Both the position numbers and the translations under genes were made by a program. From assembly GCA_038373885.1 (NCBI GenBank), contig JAWZYV010012352.1, positions 186,001 through 250,000 of the forward strand: a stretch of DNA of 64,000 nt, written 5' to 3'. The notes under the pieces are model-generated. The model was not told the origin of the DNA, ran no database searches, and saw only the letters and a program-made list of their open reading frames with translations. How positions within the stretch are numbered: position 1 is the stretch's first letter; each line of letters opens with the position of its first letter. This DNA comes from Cheiracanthium punctorium (taxonomy: Eukaryota; Arthropoda; Arachnida; Araneae; Cheiracanthiidae). This document shows, piece after piece, positions 1 through 11,150 of this stretch.

Positions 1-336
1 AAAAGTTCAACTGTGTTGTAGTAAAAGACCGATTCGCTATGTGACAAAGTTAGGCCTAAGCGGGATGTGACTTGAAGTTTTTTGAAGGAAACCGCTCTTT
101 TTAGATCGAAAAATTAGACAATGAGCCTGATAGTACCTAAGTAGACCCTGAGACAGACAATTACTTCGTAACACTAAATAAATGTATTCGTAGAAGCAGA
201 ATACATGACTGACTGTAGAAATAGAATAGAGGGCGATTGTGTTAGATTCAAGTATAGTCTTCAGAATAAGAAATGTTCGATAACCGCCCAAGCATTGGTT
301 CAAAAAGTGTTTAGATAAACCAGTCTTATTACTTAC

Positions 337-595
337 AGCCTGTCTTGTACTTCCTTTGACATGGAAGTGTCGTCCATTTTCAAACCAATCCAAAATAAAG
401 CTTTCTCGAGCTTGGAGGTAATGAAATCATAAACGAGCTCTTCTATCTTCTTGAGCACGGCTTCTGTCTTGTAGGAGGTCATCATGGCTCCAGATTCCAG
501 ATTCCCGCAGTTGTCTCTGGCATCATTCCAACGCAGGGGGTCGAATTGGAGTCGGTAGCAATACCCTTCAATCTCTATAGGCATGGTTTTGGGAC
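337..595 (-). CDS. C-type-lectin-like domain exon (partial gene)
   Basis: Internal exon of a probable C-type lectin, a fold usually secreted or exposed at the cell surface and often binding carbohydrate. Seen: an acceptor (AG at 596-597) and a strong GTAAGT donor (read from 336 downward) bound 259 nt of open frame, with two bases completing a split codon at the 5' edge and phase 2 at the 3' edge. The translation has IEGYCYRL, then LRWNDARDNCGNLESGA, then FWIGLKMDD, which match the first Cys, the W-x-x-A-x-x-x-C helix and the F-W-I-G-L core of the family. The second half of the domain, with the Ca-binding and last Cys residues, is absent and must lie in later exons to the left, outside the window or unseen. 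No signal peptide is found here. The fold call is fairly safe; ligand and symbol are unknown. Confidence 0.7.
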
Positions 596-2030
596 CTTGA
601 ATAAAAGATTTACAGTGATAGAATGTATTTTAAAGATCAACATTATAAACTTTCAAATATACCTGGAGTTTGAAATCTGTATCGTCAAGACGAATTCTGC
701 ATTACATTGTACAATATATGTATACAGGAATAGTTATAAAAAAGTTTCTTTAAGATTTAAGACTGTAGTAAAACTAAGTGCGCAACAGTTCATATAAAGA
801 CCTAAGAGACCTCGAATGCCATGCCACGTCTTCTCGACCACGGTGTGATATGGTTGAGCGGCGAAATTAGTTAAATTTTTTAGTAGTTTAGTTAAAAGTT
901 TTAGTAGATAAATAATGATTGTATAAATAGTTAACATTGCGTCTGCAATAACCTGGAATATTGTTCCATAAAACAGTTCATTCGAATTGAAATCTATATT
1001 TGGTCCGCAACGTTTCAAAGGTTGCCCATATCTAGTATATAGTATATCACTTTTGTGCCATTAATATTCACGAAAAATTGTTGGGGAACTATGTGGAATT
1101 AATTCAACAAATTTTTAATACGAACTATGCAGTTCAGAAAAATTGATTCATAATTAAATTAATTTTAAATCCCTAAGAAAAAACATTGTGAAAATAAATT
1201 GTTCTAACACAATATTTTTAATTGATTAAACAACTCTAGTTTAATGCATTTGCACAAATTGAATTTAATGCATAATGCATTTAGAGAAAATTACTGAGTA
1301 ACGCCCCCCTTCTTCGTTTAAAAAATAATAATACTCTGCTGCGTATTTATTTTTGTTCAGCTTTTGTGTTAATAGCTTTCAGTATCACGAACAATATGGA
1401 TTACTAGATTTTTGTAACTGCTTTTTTTTAGCTACATTGTAAAACACATTTATTTAAGTGTTTTTATAATTCGCGGTAAATTACTTTATCCGTTTACCTT
1501 TATTATTTTCTTTAATGCTCCCATGGCAACACCAATTGATAATATAATTTTTTGTTTTTTTTTTATTACGTGTTACATGTTCGTTATTACGTACATAACA
1601 TGTCATGAAACTAAAGTGATTATTTTGTTTTCGTATACAAAAAATAAATTAAACGGTGTAATATTAATGAATAAAAGTATGCAGCTTTGTGTTGATCTTT
1701 TTCCGAAAACAAAAGAGTTTTCACACACACACAAAAGATTTTAACAGTTTTCAAATAGTTGAAAATAGTTTATGATTTTGTTTTGTTAGGCTGTCTGTTG
1801 TCGTCTACGAACTGTCTACCGCAAATGGGCTTCTGTTGTCACGAAGTTTAAATATTTATTGTTGTATAATGCCCATTAAAAATGGAGCATGTAACGTTTA
1901 TATCTCTTTTACAGGGCCTTACAGAAAATTTCAATGGATTAGAATTTATGGCTAATAAGTGCTTGAAATTAATATTCTAATCTATCTTCTATTCTAAACA
2001 TAAGTAATTAATATATATTATAAAGACCTC
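596..2030. other. AT-rich stretch without recognised gene
   Basis: An open frame of about 94 codons on the minus strand (734-1018) has no recognisable motif and no convincing splice signals. The rest is AT-rich unique-looking sequence. It probably belongs to the intron upstream of the lectin-like exon. Confidence 0.4.
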
Positions 2031-2057
2031 TAATATATATATATATATATATATATT

Positions 2058-2221
2058 CAGGGGCGTAGGCAAAAATTTTTCATGGGGAGGGTTACAACTA
2101 CTACAATTCATATATATGTATACGTGTGTGTGATAATGTAGTGCAGAATATACTTTTTGTATGGCAAAAAATTCCTCATGGGGGGTTATGACCCCCTAAT
2201 CCCCCCTTGGCTACGCCCCTG
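2058..2221 (+). mobile_element. hAT-type MITE, copy 1
   Basis: A short non-autonomous element with inverted termini CAGGGGCGTAGGC / GGCTACGCCCCTG. It sits inside an (AT)n microsatellite, which blurs the target duplication. The interior, with ATGGCAAAAAATTCCTCATG, is shared with the copy at 38542-38714 and, inverted, with 56858-57015. Those two copies have exact 8-bp duplications, which places the family in the hAT superfamily. Confidence 0.8.
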
Positions 2222-2776
2222 AATATATATATATATTGTCTTTGATGTTGTATTTTAGACAGCACTTGAAGAATCTGAATAAAAATTGCTTTTGCCAGCT
2301 TTACGCAAACTGGATTATTACACGACTTTGTAACTGGATTTAAACCATTAAGCGCCAAAGCTCCCGTTACTTGAACATCTATTTTATATTTTTTTCCTTA
2401 AAATATCTTAACGCAATTTATGAAATACACGTTTTATATAAACATTTACACTATATAACACACCCTATAGTGTAAAGTTTTATAAATAAATTTTTAAAAT
2501 TGATATTTAAAGCTGTATTTGGTTTAATTTTTTTCCCAGAATACTTTCTTGTTCTAAAATATTACACTTAAGTCAAAAATCTTGATCAGGAATTACAAAA
2601 AGTTAAATCATGCCAAACGTATATAAATAATGAGACACTTTCTAAAGTAAATTTGTTTTTGTACTTTTAATTCTGTGTAGCATTTACTAAATAACTAATA
2701 AAATTTAATTCCTTCTTAAAAAAAATACTATACAAAGTCATCCACTTCATTATACCATGCATATAATTCATGGAAA

Positions 2777-3221
2777 TTTTGTTTCCGAACATGAAAAAAT
2801 TACAAATGCTCAGTGCACCACTTTCCATCGGAAACAGGATATCATAATTTTATTTAAGCTGTATAGAAGTAATTTGAGGGATCATGGAGTATTTTGTCCG
2901 AGTGACGGGTTGTCACACATATTTTTTGTTTCCGAACATGAAAAAATTAGAAATGCTCAGTGCACCACTTTCCATCGGAAACAGGATATCATAATTTTAT
3001 TTAAGCTGTATAGAAGTAATTTGAGGGATCATGGAGTATGTTGTCCGAGTGACGGGTTGTCACACATATTTTTTGTTTCCGAACATGAAAAAATTACAAA
3101 TGCTCAGTGCACCACTTTCCATCGGAAACAGGATATCATAATTTTATTTAAGCTGTATAGAAGTAATTTGAGGGACCATGGAGTATGTTGTCCGAGTGAC
3201 GGGTTGTCACACATATTTTTT
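2777..3221 (+). repeat. 147-bp tandem repeat, three copies
   Basis: Three head-to-tail units with a period of 147 bp; the anchor GTTTCCGAACATG recurs at 2781, 2928 and 3075. The copies differ by only a few bases, so the array is young or homogenised. Because 147 is divisible by three, one frame stays open through the array and gives a 155-residue ORF (2757-3224) made of a 49-residue repeat. I see no codon bias or domain that argues the ORF is used. Confidence 0.9.
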
Positions 3222-3599
3222 TAGCCATGCACTTCGATAAATATCGTCTGAAGTAGACAATACTTATTCAGTACTTTCGAAATTTTTCTTAGTATCAAAA
3301 CCACGAGGTTGTGATTGAAAAGATATGCGATAGTTTAAATTAGCATTTATTTATGTAAAAGTATTCAGTTTCATTTTTAGTATTTTTTTTTGGTGACGTT
3401 TAATGTTTTTTATTAAAATTGATAGCAAAGACCAACTTTCTTTATATACTATTAAATTAAAACATTTCTACATATTACATTAGAAAACTTGCAATAAATT
3501 GTTTGGGAAAAGTTTAGTAGTTCAGAGAAAAAATAAATTAAGAAATGGCATTTTTCTCAACAGATCTGTTCATAAAACTAAAACAGTTGACGTTCTTAA

Positions 3600-3846
3600 A
3601 TTTTGGTTTGGTTTGGTTTGTGTGATTATGGCAACGCTACGCTAGGGCGATCTTCCAAGGATGGGGGGTGCCTTAGTAGAAGGACTTTCTAAGGGGTTTT
3701 AACGCGTATTCACGTTACATCTGGAGAAAACCTACCAATACTCCAGACCGTTAGATCGACAGCCGCGCAATGGAAACCGAATCTAGGACTTTCACACTTC
3801 GGCCGTCTACCGTTTTCAGTGACGTAACCACTGTGCCATGGTCAGG
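3600..3846 (-). mobile_element. tRNA-derived SINE, copy 1
   Basis: On the minus strand the head contains TGGCACAGTGGTTA, a good tRNA A-box. A body follows with the shared block CTCCAGATGTAACGTGAATA, and the tail is a simple AACC-type repeat. Related copies lie at 19391-19589, 52389-52634 and, interrupted, at 35762-37700. This is the usual layout of a Pol III SINE moved by LINE enzymes. Confidence 0.75.
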
Positions 3847-4005
3847 AACTTAAATTAAAAAAAATCTTGTGAAACTGCAAAGTCTTGTACTTGAATATCA
3901 TTAAACTTATTAATGTAATGGATTTTGCGAGGAAAAAAAAAGTATAATATATTTTATCAAAAGTTCTTCCTAAGGGAGTGAGGCTTACAATTTTTCAGAG
4001 TGAAT

Positions 4006-4244
4006 ATGGAAACTGTTCTTTTTTGAACTGTTAATATAAGTAGTTCAGAATTTCCCCATACAATAGAGCTAAATTAGCTGCAACCTTTCAATGGAGAAAC
4101 TTTGAATCATGATTTGGTTCTTTGATCAGTCTAATCACCAAATCATGGTTCAACGTTTCTCCATAGAAAGGTTGCAGATAATTTAGCTCTACTGTATGGT
4201 GAAATGTTGAACTACTTCTATTAACAGTGTAGAGGTTTCCATAC
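4006..4244. mobile_element. foldback MITE
   Basis: Two arms of about 110 bp (4006-4118 and 4137-4244) are imperfect reverse complements around an 18-bp spacer. Shared blocks include AGCTAAATTAGCTGCAACC against GGTTGCAGATAATTTAGCT. No coding frame is present and I could not fix a target duplication. Confidence 0.7.
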
Positions 4245-5779
4245 AAAAACAGTTATGTCAATTGCTAAAAATCTGGGAACGAATAATTTTTCAGTTCTCT
4301 TAAAAGGGTTTTTTATATACATTCTTTCTGTGTGTGTATGTGAAAGTTTTCGAATCGATTGACTTAAGTATGTTAAGAACGCTTTAAAAGATGAATATAA
4401 AGAAAATTTTATAAAAATTGGAAAATGGATGAGTTTTCAGATTTTTAAAATGGGGAAAAAATTCTCTCTATATTTTTTTACTAATAAGTGCAATCGTCAA
4501 TCCGATTGTTCTCACGTATCACTTGGCGGTCGCAGATTTGTTTTAAAAAGTGTGCTAACATATACAAACAGTCCTTTTATTAAATAAAGTATTTTAAATT
4601 TTAATCAAGTGGTACAAAATTTAACTATAGCAAGAAATAAAAACCTTATAAAGTACAGTGCCGGCAAAAAAATACATTTTAATTTGACAGTAATATATGC
4701 TGAGAGTTAAATTGTAAGCCAAAAAGCTAATGTATGTTTGCACGGAAATGCGGGTGTGTATAATGACTATGTGATTAGTTCGGAATTCTGGTTTTTTTCT
4801 TTGACTTATACAAGGTTGCCAGTGGTGAAGGAACATCATGATGACATTGTAGTTGGCTCTGAAAGCGACGGAAGAACTGAGGACTGTGCTTTTAATTATT
4901 CTGTAATTTATCGACCATAGAAGCAGCAAATACAGAGTTGTCCCAAAAACCTGTGCCCGGTTGTTTGAAGACTGATATTTTTTTTCAACTACATAAATGG
5001 CTAGATTTTATAAACAAAATATGGGCATGACGTTGCAGCTTCTCCAGCCATGACTGTGCACTAGGGATCCCAAAATTACAGCCAGGAGCAATTTTCCATT
5101 TTTTATTGCAGAGAGATTTTGTCAACACTCTACCTAGACGTAATTAAGACTCACTTGGTGTTTTTCAAAAGAAATTGAGCTGTAGGTATACTAGCACAAA
5201 ACCAGTGAATTTAGGAAATTTCTGGGAAGTCGTTAACATTCAATAATAGATTTTAAATGCTATTAGAAATTTGAATATTTTATGGCCTACGCTGGAGATG
5301 TTTTCCTAAAACCAAAAGTATTCAAGCCGCCTTTGCCTTTAAAACTCATTTCTCTGCATGAAGACTTAAAATGCAGTGAAATGTAAATACTTTCTTCCAC
5401 TACCAGATCATATTAGATGATATTTTCAGGTAATTTTTCAAAAACATGAATTTTCTCTTTAAACTGCGCTTTAAATTTTAATTAGAGAAGTTGACTTACA
5501 TTTTAAAATTAGTTATTAAAACTGAAGAGTCTTGATGCAATTTTCTTGATTCTAAAACTTTTTAAAAAATTAATTAATTTTTTTTCCATAAAAAGTTGTG
5601 ATGCAGTGAATGTATCTAGTCACTGCTGTCTTTCTAATATCCCTTACATTGTGTATGTTTTATTTCTCAAAAAACAATTTCGAAGTTTTCTTTCGACTTC
5701 CTTTTTGAGCGTTAGTCAGATTCATACGTTTTTAGATTATTTGTTTATAGGTCCAGTGATCGAGAGTAATTTAATTATC

Positions 5780-6290
5780 AATAATTTGACTTCATATCCG
5801 TTTACACTCATATACATTGAATATATTTTATGAAATCTAACCTTTCCTTGTTCATAAACATTAAATTTCCACAGCTACGTAAATATCTATCTAACTATAA
5901 TGTAAAAAAAGTACACAATTTGCAAAATTTTCTTTATGCCAGTAAACTTGTATTTAAACGAAAATACATTTCATTGCATTATTAAGCTTAAGACTGTGAA
6001 ACTAGTTTTACAGGCAAATGAATGATAGTTCATGAAACATTTTCATAAACTTTCATATCAGTAATTTGATACAATTTTCATATCAATACATATGATTTCA
6101 TATCCGTTTACACTCATATCCATTGAATATAATTTATGAAATCTAACTTTCTTTTCCTTGTTTATAAAAATTAATTTTCCACATAAAAAATTTAATGTAT
6201 TGGAACATATATAACATTGGTCAACTAGGTGTTTTTCACAAGGAAACTGAATAGTGAATCTAGTGCATTTTTTCATCCTGAATTCGGATA
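5780..6290. repeat. dispersed module flanking the transposon pseudogene (left)
   Basis: Contains blocks ATCTATCTAACTATAATG, CATTTCATTGCATTATTAAG and GACTGTGAAACTAGTTTTAC, which recur to the right of the pseudogene at 8040-8230 and 8455-8620. Copies on both sides suggest they belong to the same element, or to an array it entered. Confidence 0.6.
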
Positions 6291-6541
6291 TGTAGTCAGA
6301 ATTTTCCCATCAGGCATAGTTTTTCTGTGAAAGCTACAGTTAAAAATCTGATTTTAGCGTTTCCGTTGACCTGTCATAGGAACCGTTACCTCATATGTAG
6401 CGATTTTACCCGAGCTGTATTTAAGGAAATTATTTGCAATATCATGCTGAAGCACCGTAAAACAAGACTGTACAGGTTTATTAATGTTTGGTTATGCTCA
6501 GATCTGTTAATATGGCATTGTGATGCGCCAGTATTGAGCTG

Positions 6542-7753
6542 ACTCAAAATGATTCAGATGAAAATCAAAATGATCCTAGATATGAAGCCAGTTGCTGTTC
6601 ATCAGAACCATACTTTCCCAATCAGCAAGATCTTAATGACCTGATTCGGGATTTAAATCTATCAAAACAGCAAGCTGAAGTATTAACCTCCAGACTCGAA
6701 GGATGGAATCTACCCCAAAAATGTGTAAGAATATGTAGCTATCGTAGCCGCCATAGTGTTTTCAAAGACTGCTTCTCTGAAAAAAATGGTATTGTGTTTT
6801 GTAATGATATTTGTTCAGTTATGGAAACTCTTGGGCATCAACACTGGCCCGATGAGTGTTGATTGTTGATAGACTCCCCTAAAGTTAGTTTGAAGGCTGT
6901 GCTGCTACATATTGGCAATGAACTTCCATCAATACCTGTAGCGCATGCCACTGATATGAAAGAGATATATGAAAATATGAAACTAGTTTTAGAGAAAATA
7001 CAATATGAAAAATATGAATGGAATATCGGTGGTGATTTAAAGGCCATTGCTTTATTGCTTGGTTTGCACTTTGGGTTCACTAAATTTTGCTGTTTTTTGT
7101 GCGAATGGAACAGCAGATATAAGAAGTCTCACTTAGAAAATCATGACCCAAAAAGTGAATAGCTTATCCTTGGCCCGGAAAATGTGTCGTATGTCCCTTT
7201 AGTGAATCCTGAAAAAATATTTTTACCTTCAACGCATATTAAGTTAGGAGTAATGAAAAATTTCGTCAAAGCTATGGATAAACTTTCTTATGGATTCTTG
7301 TACTTGAAATCGAAATCCCCCAAAGTCAGTGATGCTAAAGTGATAGAAGGAATTTTTATAGGACCAAGAATCCGGTTATTGATGGCTGATGAGCATTTCG
7401 AAGGACTGTTAAATCCACTGGAGAAAGCAACCTGGCAGTCTTTCAAAAGTTTATGCTGCAACTTTCTTGGAAACCATAAAGCAGAAAGCTATCGTGATAT
7501 AGTTGCTGATCTTATGAATTTTTATAAAGCTATGGGATGCAACATGTCTTTAAAAATTCACTTATTGGACTCTCACTTGGACTTCTTGCCTGAAAATCTT
7601 GGAGCTGTCAGCAATGAACACGGTGAGCATTTCCATCAGCAAATTTCTACAATGGAGAAGAGGTACCAAGGCAAGTGTAGTTCCAATATGCTGGATGACT
7701 ACTGTTGGACCAAGAAGAGAAACATTCCAGATGTAGAATATGCCCGAAAATAA
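6542..7753 (+). pseudogene. transposable-element-derived ORF with two nonsense codons
   Basis: One frame runs for about 403 codons from ACT at 6542 to TAA at 7753, broken only by TGA at 6860-6862 and TAG at 7160-7162, with no frameshift. The product has segments such as LSKQQAEVLTSRLEGWNL, FTKFCCFLCEWNSR, LPSTHIKLGVMKNFVKAMD, AVSNEHGEHFHQQISTMEKR and YCWTKKR. From memory these match a repetitive protein of unknown role found in many copies in arthropod genomes and treated as transposon-encoded. A CxxC pair (FCCFLCEW) and a HGEHFH motif could bind metal; that is an inference. Repeat modules flank it on both sides. Its superfamily is not clear to me. Confidence 0.7.
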
Positions 7754-7904
7754 CTATCTAACACTTTATAGGTCGGTCAGAATGAGTAGTTATAATTTTG
7801 AGTTAGATAGCTAGTTACGGATTTTTACGGATTTGAATTCCAAACGAAAAATACTTTTAGAATCTGTTATTTTAATTCTTGTGGAAGAAAAGAAGTTCAT
7901 TTTT

Positions 7905-8625
7905 GTAGACCAGTGTAATTTGTATTGCTTTACGAATGATATGAACTGCCTTAGTATGTTTACTAACAAGAACAAGAATTTCAATATTTATTCTACCTTT
8001 TGAATTTTAGAAGAAATTATACATTTACAGATGTTTAAATATCTATCTAACTATAATGTAAAAAAACTACACAATCAGCAAAATTTTCATTATGTCAGCA
8101 AATTTGTATGTAAACGAAAATACATTTCACTGCATTATTAATCTTCAGACTGTGAAACTAGTTTTACAGGCAAATGAATGATCTTTTATGAAAAATTTTC
8201 ATACAATTTTCATATCAATAATTTGACTTCATTTCCGTTTACACTCCTATCCATTGAATATATTTTATGAAATCTAACCTTTCCTTGTTTATAAAAATTA
8301 ATTTTCCACATAAAATTTTTAATGTATTGGAACGTATATAATTTATATTGCTTTACGAATGATATGAACTGCCTTTTTATGTTTACTAACATGAACAAGA
8401 ATTTTAATATTTATTTTACCTTTTGAATTTTAGACGAAATTATACATTTACAGATATGTAAATATCTATCCAGCTATAATGTAAAAAAGTATACAATCAG
8501 CAAAATTTTCTTTATGCCAGCAAACTTGTATTTAAACGAAAATACATTTCACTGCATTATTAAGCTTCAGACTGTGAAACTAGTTTTACAGGCAAACGAA
8601 TGATCGATTATGAAAATTTTTCATA
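7905..8625. repeat. two tandem modules of about 423 bp, right of the pseudogene
   Basis: The block TATTGCTTTACGAATGATAT occurs at about 7921 and 8346, and the following 250 bp stay similar in the same order, ending in CAGGCAAATGAATGATC-like sequence. The left flank of the pseudogene carries a third, partial copy. The reading frames here are broken and look non-coding. Confidence 0.65.
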
Positions 8626-8744
8626 CATTATGTTTATATACATTACATGATAGTTCAAATATTTTGCGATTTCAGTACGTTTCAAGTATCTGGGAATCCA
8701 AAACGATTCTTAAAGAAAGTCTGATTAGCAGCCATTCTGCTCGT

Positions 8745-8767
8745 GATTTTTTTTTTTTTTTTTTTTT
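8745..8767 (+). repeat. poly-T tract
   Basis: An uninterrupted T run of about 20 bases at the left border of the degenerate tandem array, compatible with the reverse complement of an old retroposed poly-A tail. Confidence 0.6.
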
Positions 8768-9715
8768 GGTCGTGCATCACGTAAAAATGGCTGAAGCAAA
8801 TGAAATGAAATTTGGTACATGATCGGTGGTTACTCAACTGAAATTGTGACGAATTTTTGGCTATTTTGGTTAGATTTTGAGATTATGCGAAAACTTATTC
8901 AAATTTATAAATTTTTGTTCGCGCATCATATAATAACGACTAAAACAAAGAAAATGAAATTTAGAATAATGACAGGTACTAAAATTAAATTATTGATTTC
9001 GAAGTTTTTAAAAATCGTTTATAATAATAATTTACTAATAATATTAACTTAACTAATAATATTAACTTTATAGTAATAATATTTTACGAAAATTTATTCA
9101 ACATGTGTGTAAATATATTTCCGAGCTTCATGTAATAACGACTGATGCGAATGAAATGAACATGATGACATGATAGGTGGTCATTAAGCTTTGGACTATA
9201 GGCGTCAAATAAAAAAACAAATTGATTAAATTTTGAGATTTTGCGAAAAAGTATTGAAAATGTGAAAATTTTTTGTTTGCCCCTTAAAAAGCTCTTGATC
9301 GAATCAAATGAAATTTACTGTCATGAAAGGTAGTCTTAAATCGTAGGCATTGATTTTTTTCAGTATTTTGAATTGAATTTGTAGTTTTAAGAAAACCTAT
9401 TCAAAATGTGTAATTTTTTTTCACGCATGATGTGTAATCCACTGAAGTAAAATGATATCAAATTTAGCATTATGATAGGCGATCACTTAACGTCAAAGGT
9501 ATAAAAATTACATCAAAAAATTTCAAAGAATTTGTGAAATTTTTTAAATGTTTGTTCGCGCATTTCCGAAAAAGAGCTGAATGAATCAGAACGAATTTTT
9601 GTATTATGCTAGCTGGCCAGTTAATTTAAACTATAGATAACAAAATTGTTTTAAACATTATATTAGGCAAGTTGGAGTGTTTAGGCGGATTAATTTTTAC
9701 CAACTATGCGAAAAA

Positions 9716-9765
9716 TTCCAGAGCTGGGGGTCGAACCCAGGACTACCGCTTAACGTGCGGGTTTG
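9716..9765 (-). repeat. tRNA-like 3' half (SINE or tRNA pseudogene fragment)
   Basis: On the minus strand, CCGC-ACGTTAA-GCGG could form an anticodon-type arm and CTGGG-TTCGACC-CCCAG forms a perfect T-arm with a B-box. The 5' half with the A-box is missing; the piggyBac-like MITE lies immediately beside it. It is probably a truncated retroposed tRNA or SINE head, not a working tRNA. Confidence 0.5.
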
Positions 9766-9771
9766 TTTGTT

Positions 9772-10649
9772 TTAACCCTTTAACGCGCAGTGTTCCCGCT
9801 CTGGGCACACCAAACTCTGACGTTTTGACTGTTGCCAGTCACGATGAATAGATTTGATTTCTATAAAAATAGTTGCGGGTGACATAGCTCCACGAGAATC
9901 CTTTACTTTTTAGGACGTCCTTTCCCGTCAAAAAATGGTCACGATTATTTTTAACAGCACTGACATCTGCTGAAAAATGGAAGAATGCGACACAGCTGGA
10001 TCGATTGGCCAATGCTGAAAAAAGGGAAGCCGTTGCCATCGCTCGACTTAACTACCAGCAAGATGGCGGACGATCGAAACGTTCATCGCGTGCCACAGAT
10101 CTAGAGACCCCTTTTTTGACGTAATCAAAACGCGCTTGTTCAGGGTCCCTTCAGAGAGGTTCCGATTTTTCTGGAATGCGCGTCGGAAAGTGTAAAAGGG
10201 AAAGAGACCGATGAATCGTGTCAATCTTGCTGTAGCCTGCGCGCGAAGCAGATGGCGTTCTGCCAAAGCATAAGGCTGTGTATTGACTCTATAGAAGCGG
10301 TATTTCGGGGGGGGGGAGAGAGAGAGACCCATTAGCCCTCCTCTTGAGCTTTAGAAGGTTTTCTTTGAATAATATTTCCTTCTCTTCAATAACATTTATA
10401 CTACATTTCATTATATGCCCCGTATGCGAAAATATTTGGTCTTTGATCGTGCCATGAGTTTTGGAAGGTTTTCTTCACGACAGCTGGCTGTGTGCGGGTA
10501 CAGCCAGCTGTCGTCAAAAAAGGGTCTCTAGAACTGTGGCACGCGATGAACGTTTCGATCGTACGCCATTTTGCTGGCAGTTAAGTCGAGCGATGGCAAC
10601 GGATTCCCTTTTTTCAGCATTGGGAAAGTGTTGCGCCTCAAAGGGTTAA
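9772..10649. mobile_element. TTAA-flanked piggyBac-like MITE, copy A
   Basis: Bounded by TTAA on both sides, with ends CCCTTTAACGCGCAG and CTCAAAGGG. A subterminal region of about 130 bp at the left (CCAATGCTGAAAAAAGGGAA to TAGAGACCCC) is repeated in inverted orientation at the right, so the element can fold back. A TTAA duplication with CCC...GGG ends is the hallmark of piggyBac relatives. It carries no transposase. Copy B (48054-48473) is an internally shortened version and copy C is the host of the nested cluster at 35635-38123. Confidence 0.8.
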
Positions 10650-11150
10650 ACATTTTACAGTTTTGAGATTTTGTGAAAATCTTGTAAATATTTGTTCTGG
10701 CATCCCTTAAAAACAAATCAGCTCTAGTGAATAAAATGAAATTTGATTACATGGTAAATGATTACTGAAGGTGTCGAATTAAAAGAATCACTTTACATCA
10801 CTTTAAAGCGTCTGTAGGTAATGCAAAAGTTAGTGATTCAACTAAAAGAAGTGGCGTCAATTATTTTCCCCCAAAAGTATTAAATATTTATTTTTCAACT
10901 TTGTGAAAACGATGCAAAATTTCCTTGACGCATGAAGTCTCAATATTTATTATTAATCAAACAAAATTTGGTTACTGTTGAAGAGCTTGATAAAGCTGAA
11001 CAGTAATGTTTGAATTCTTCCGAATTAAAAATAAATAAACAAGATTTTGAAACAAATTTGTCTGATTACCACGAGAAAATGTCTGAGAGAATGAAGTGAA
11101 ATTTTAATACATAGTAGGTGGTTACTGAATTCAAAATACATGCTTGAATT

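Larger units (their letters stand above)
8765..11150. repeat. degenerate tandem array, monomer about 130-195 bp
   Basis: Blocks resembling TTTTGAGATTTTGCGAAAA, TTCGCGCATCATGTAATAAC, GAAATGAAATTTAG and CATGATAGGTGGTCA recur in the same order near 8767, 8917, 9112, 9273, 9423, 9553, 10697 and 10928. Spacing is 130-195 bp before the inserted MITE. The copies have diverged strongly, so this is an old satellite-like array. It is interrupted by the TTAA-flanked element at 9772-10649. Confidence 0.6.

Noticed and set aside
37..393. 118-codon minus-strand ORF overlapping the lectin-like exon
   Set aside because: It is in a different frame from the C-type lectin translation, which has clear family motifs and splice sites.
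734..1018. 94-codon minus-strand ORF
   Set aside because: No recognisable domain, no splice sites supporting a link to the lectin exon, and an AT-rich codon mixture typical of chance frames.
2757..3224. 155-residue repetitive protein
   Set aside because: The frame is explained by a 147-bp tandem repeat whose period happens to be a multiple of three; no independent sign of coding.
10048..10332. 94-codon minus-strand ORF and neighbours at 9839-10716
   Set aside because: All lie within the TTAA-flanked MITE copy A and recur as non-coding sequence in copy B.
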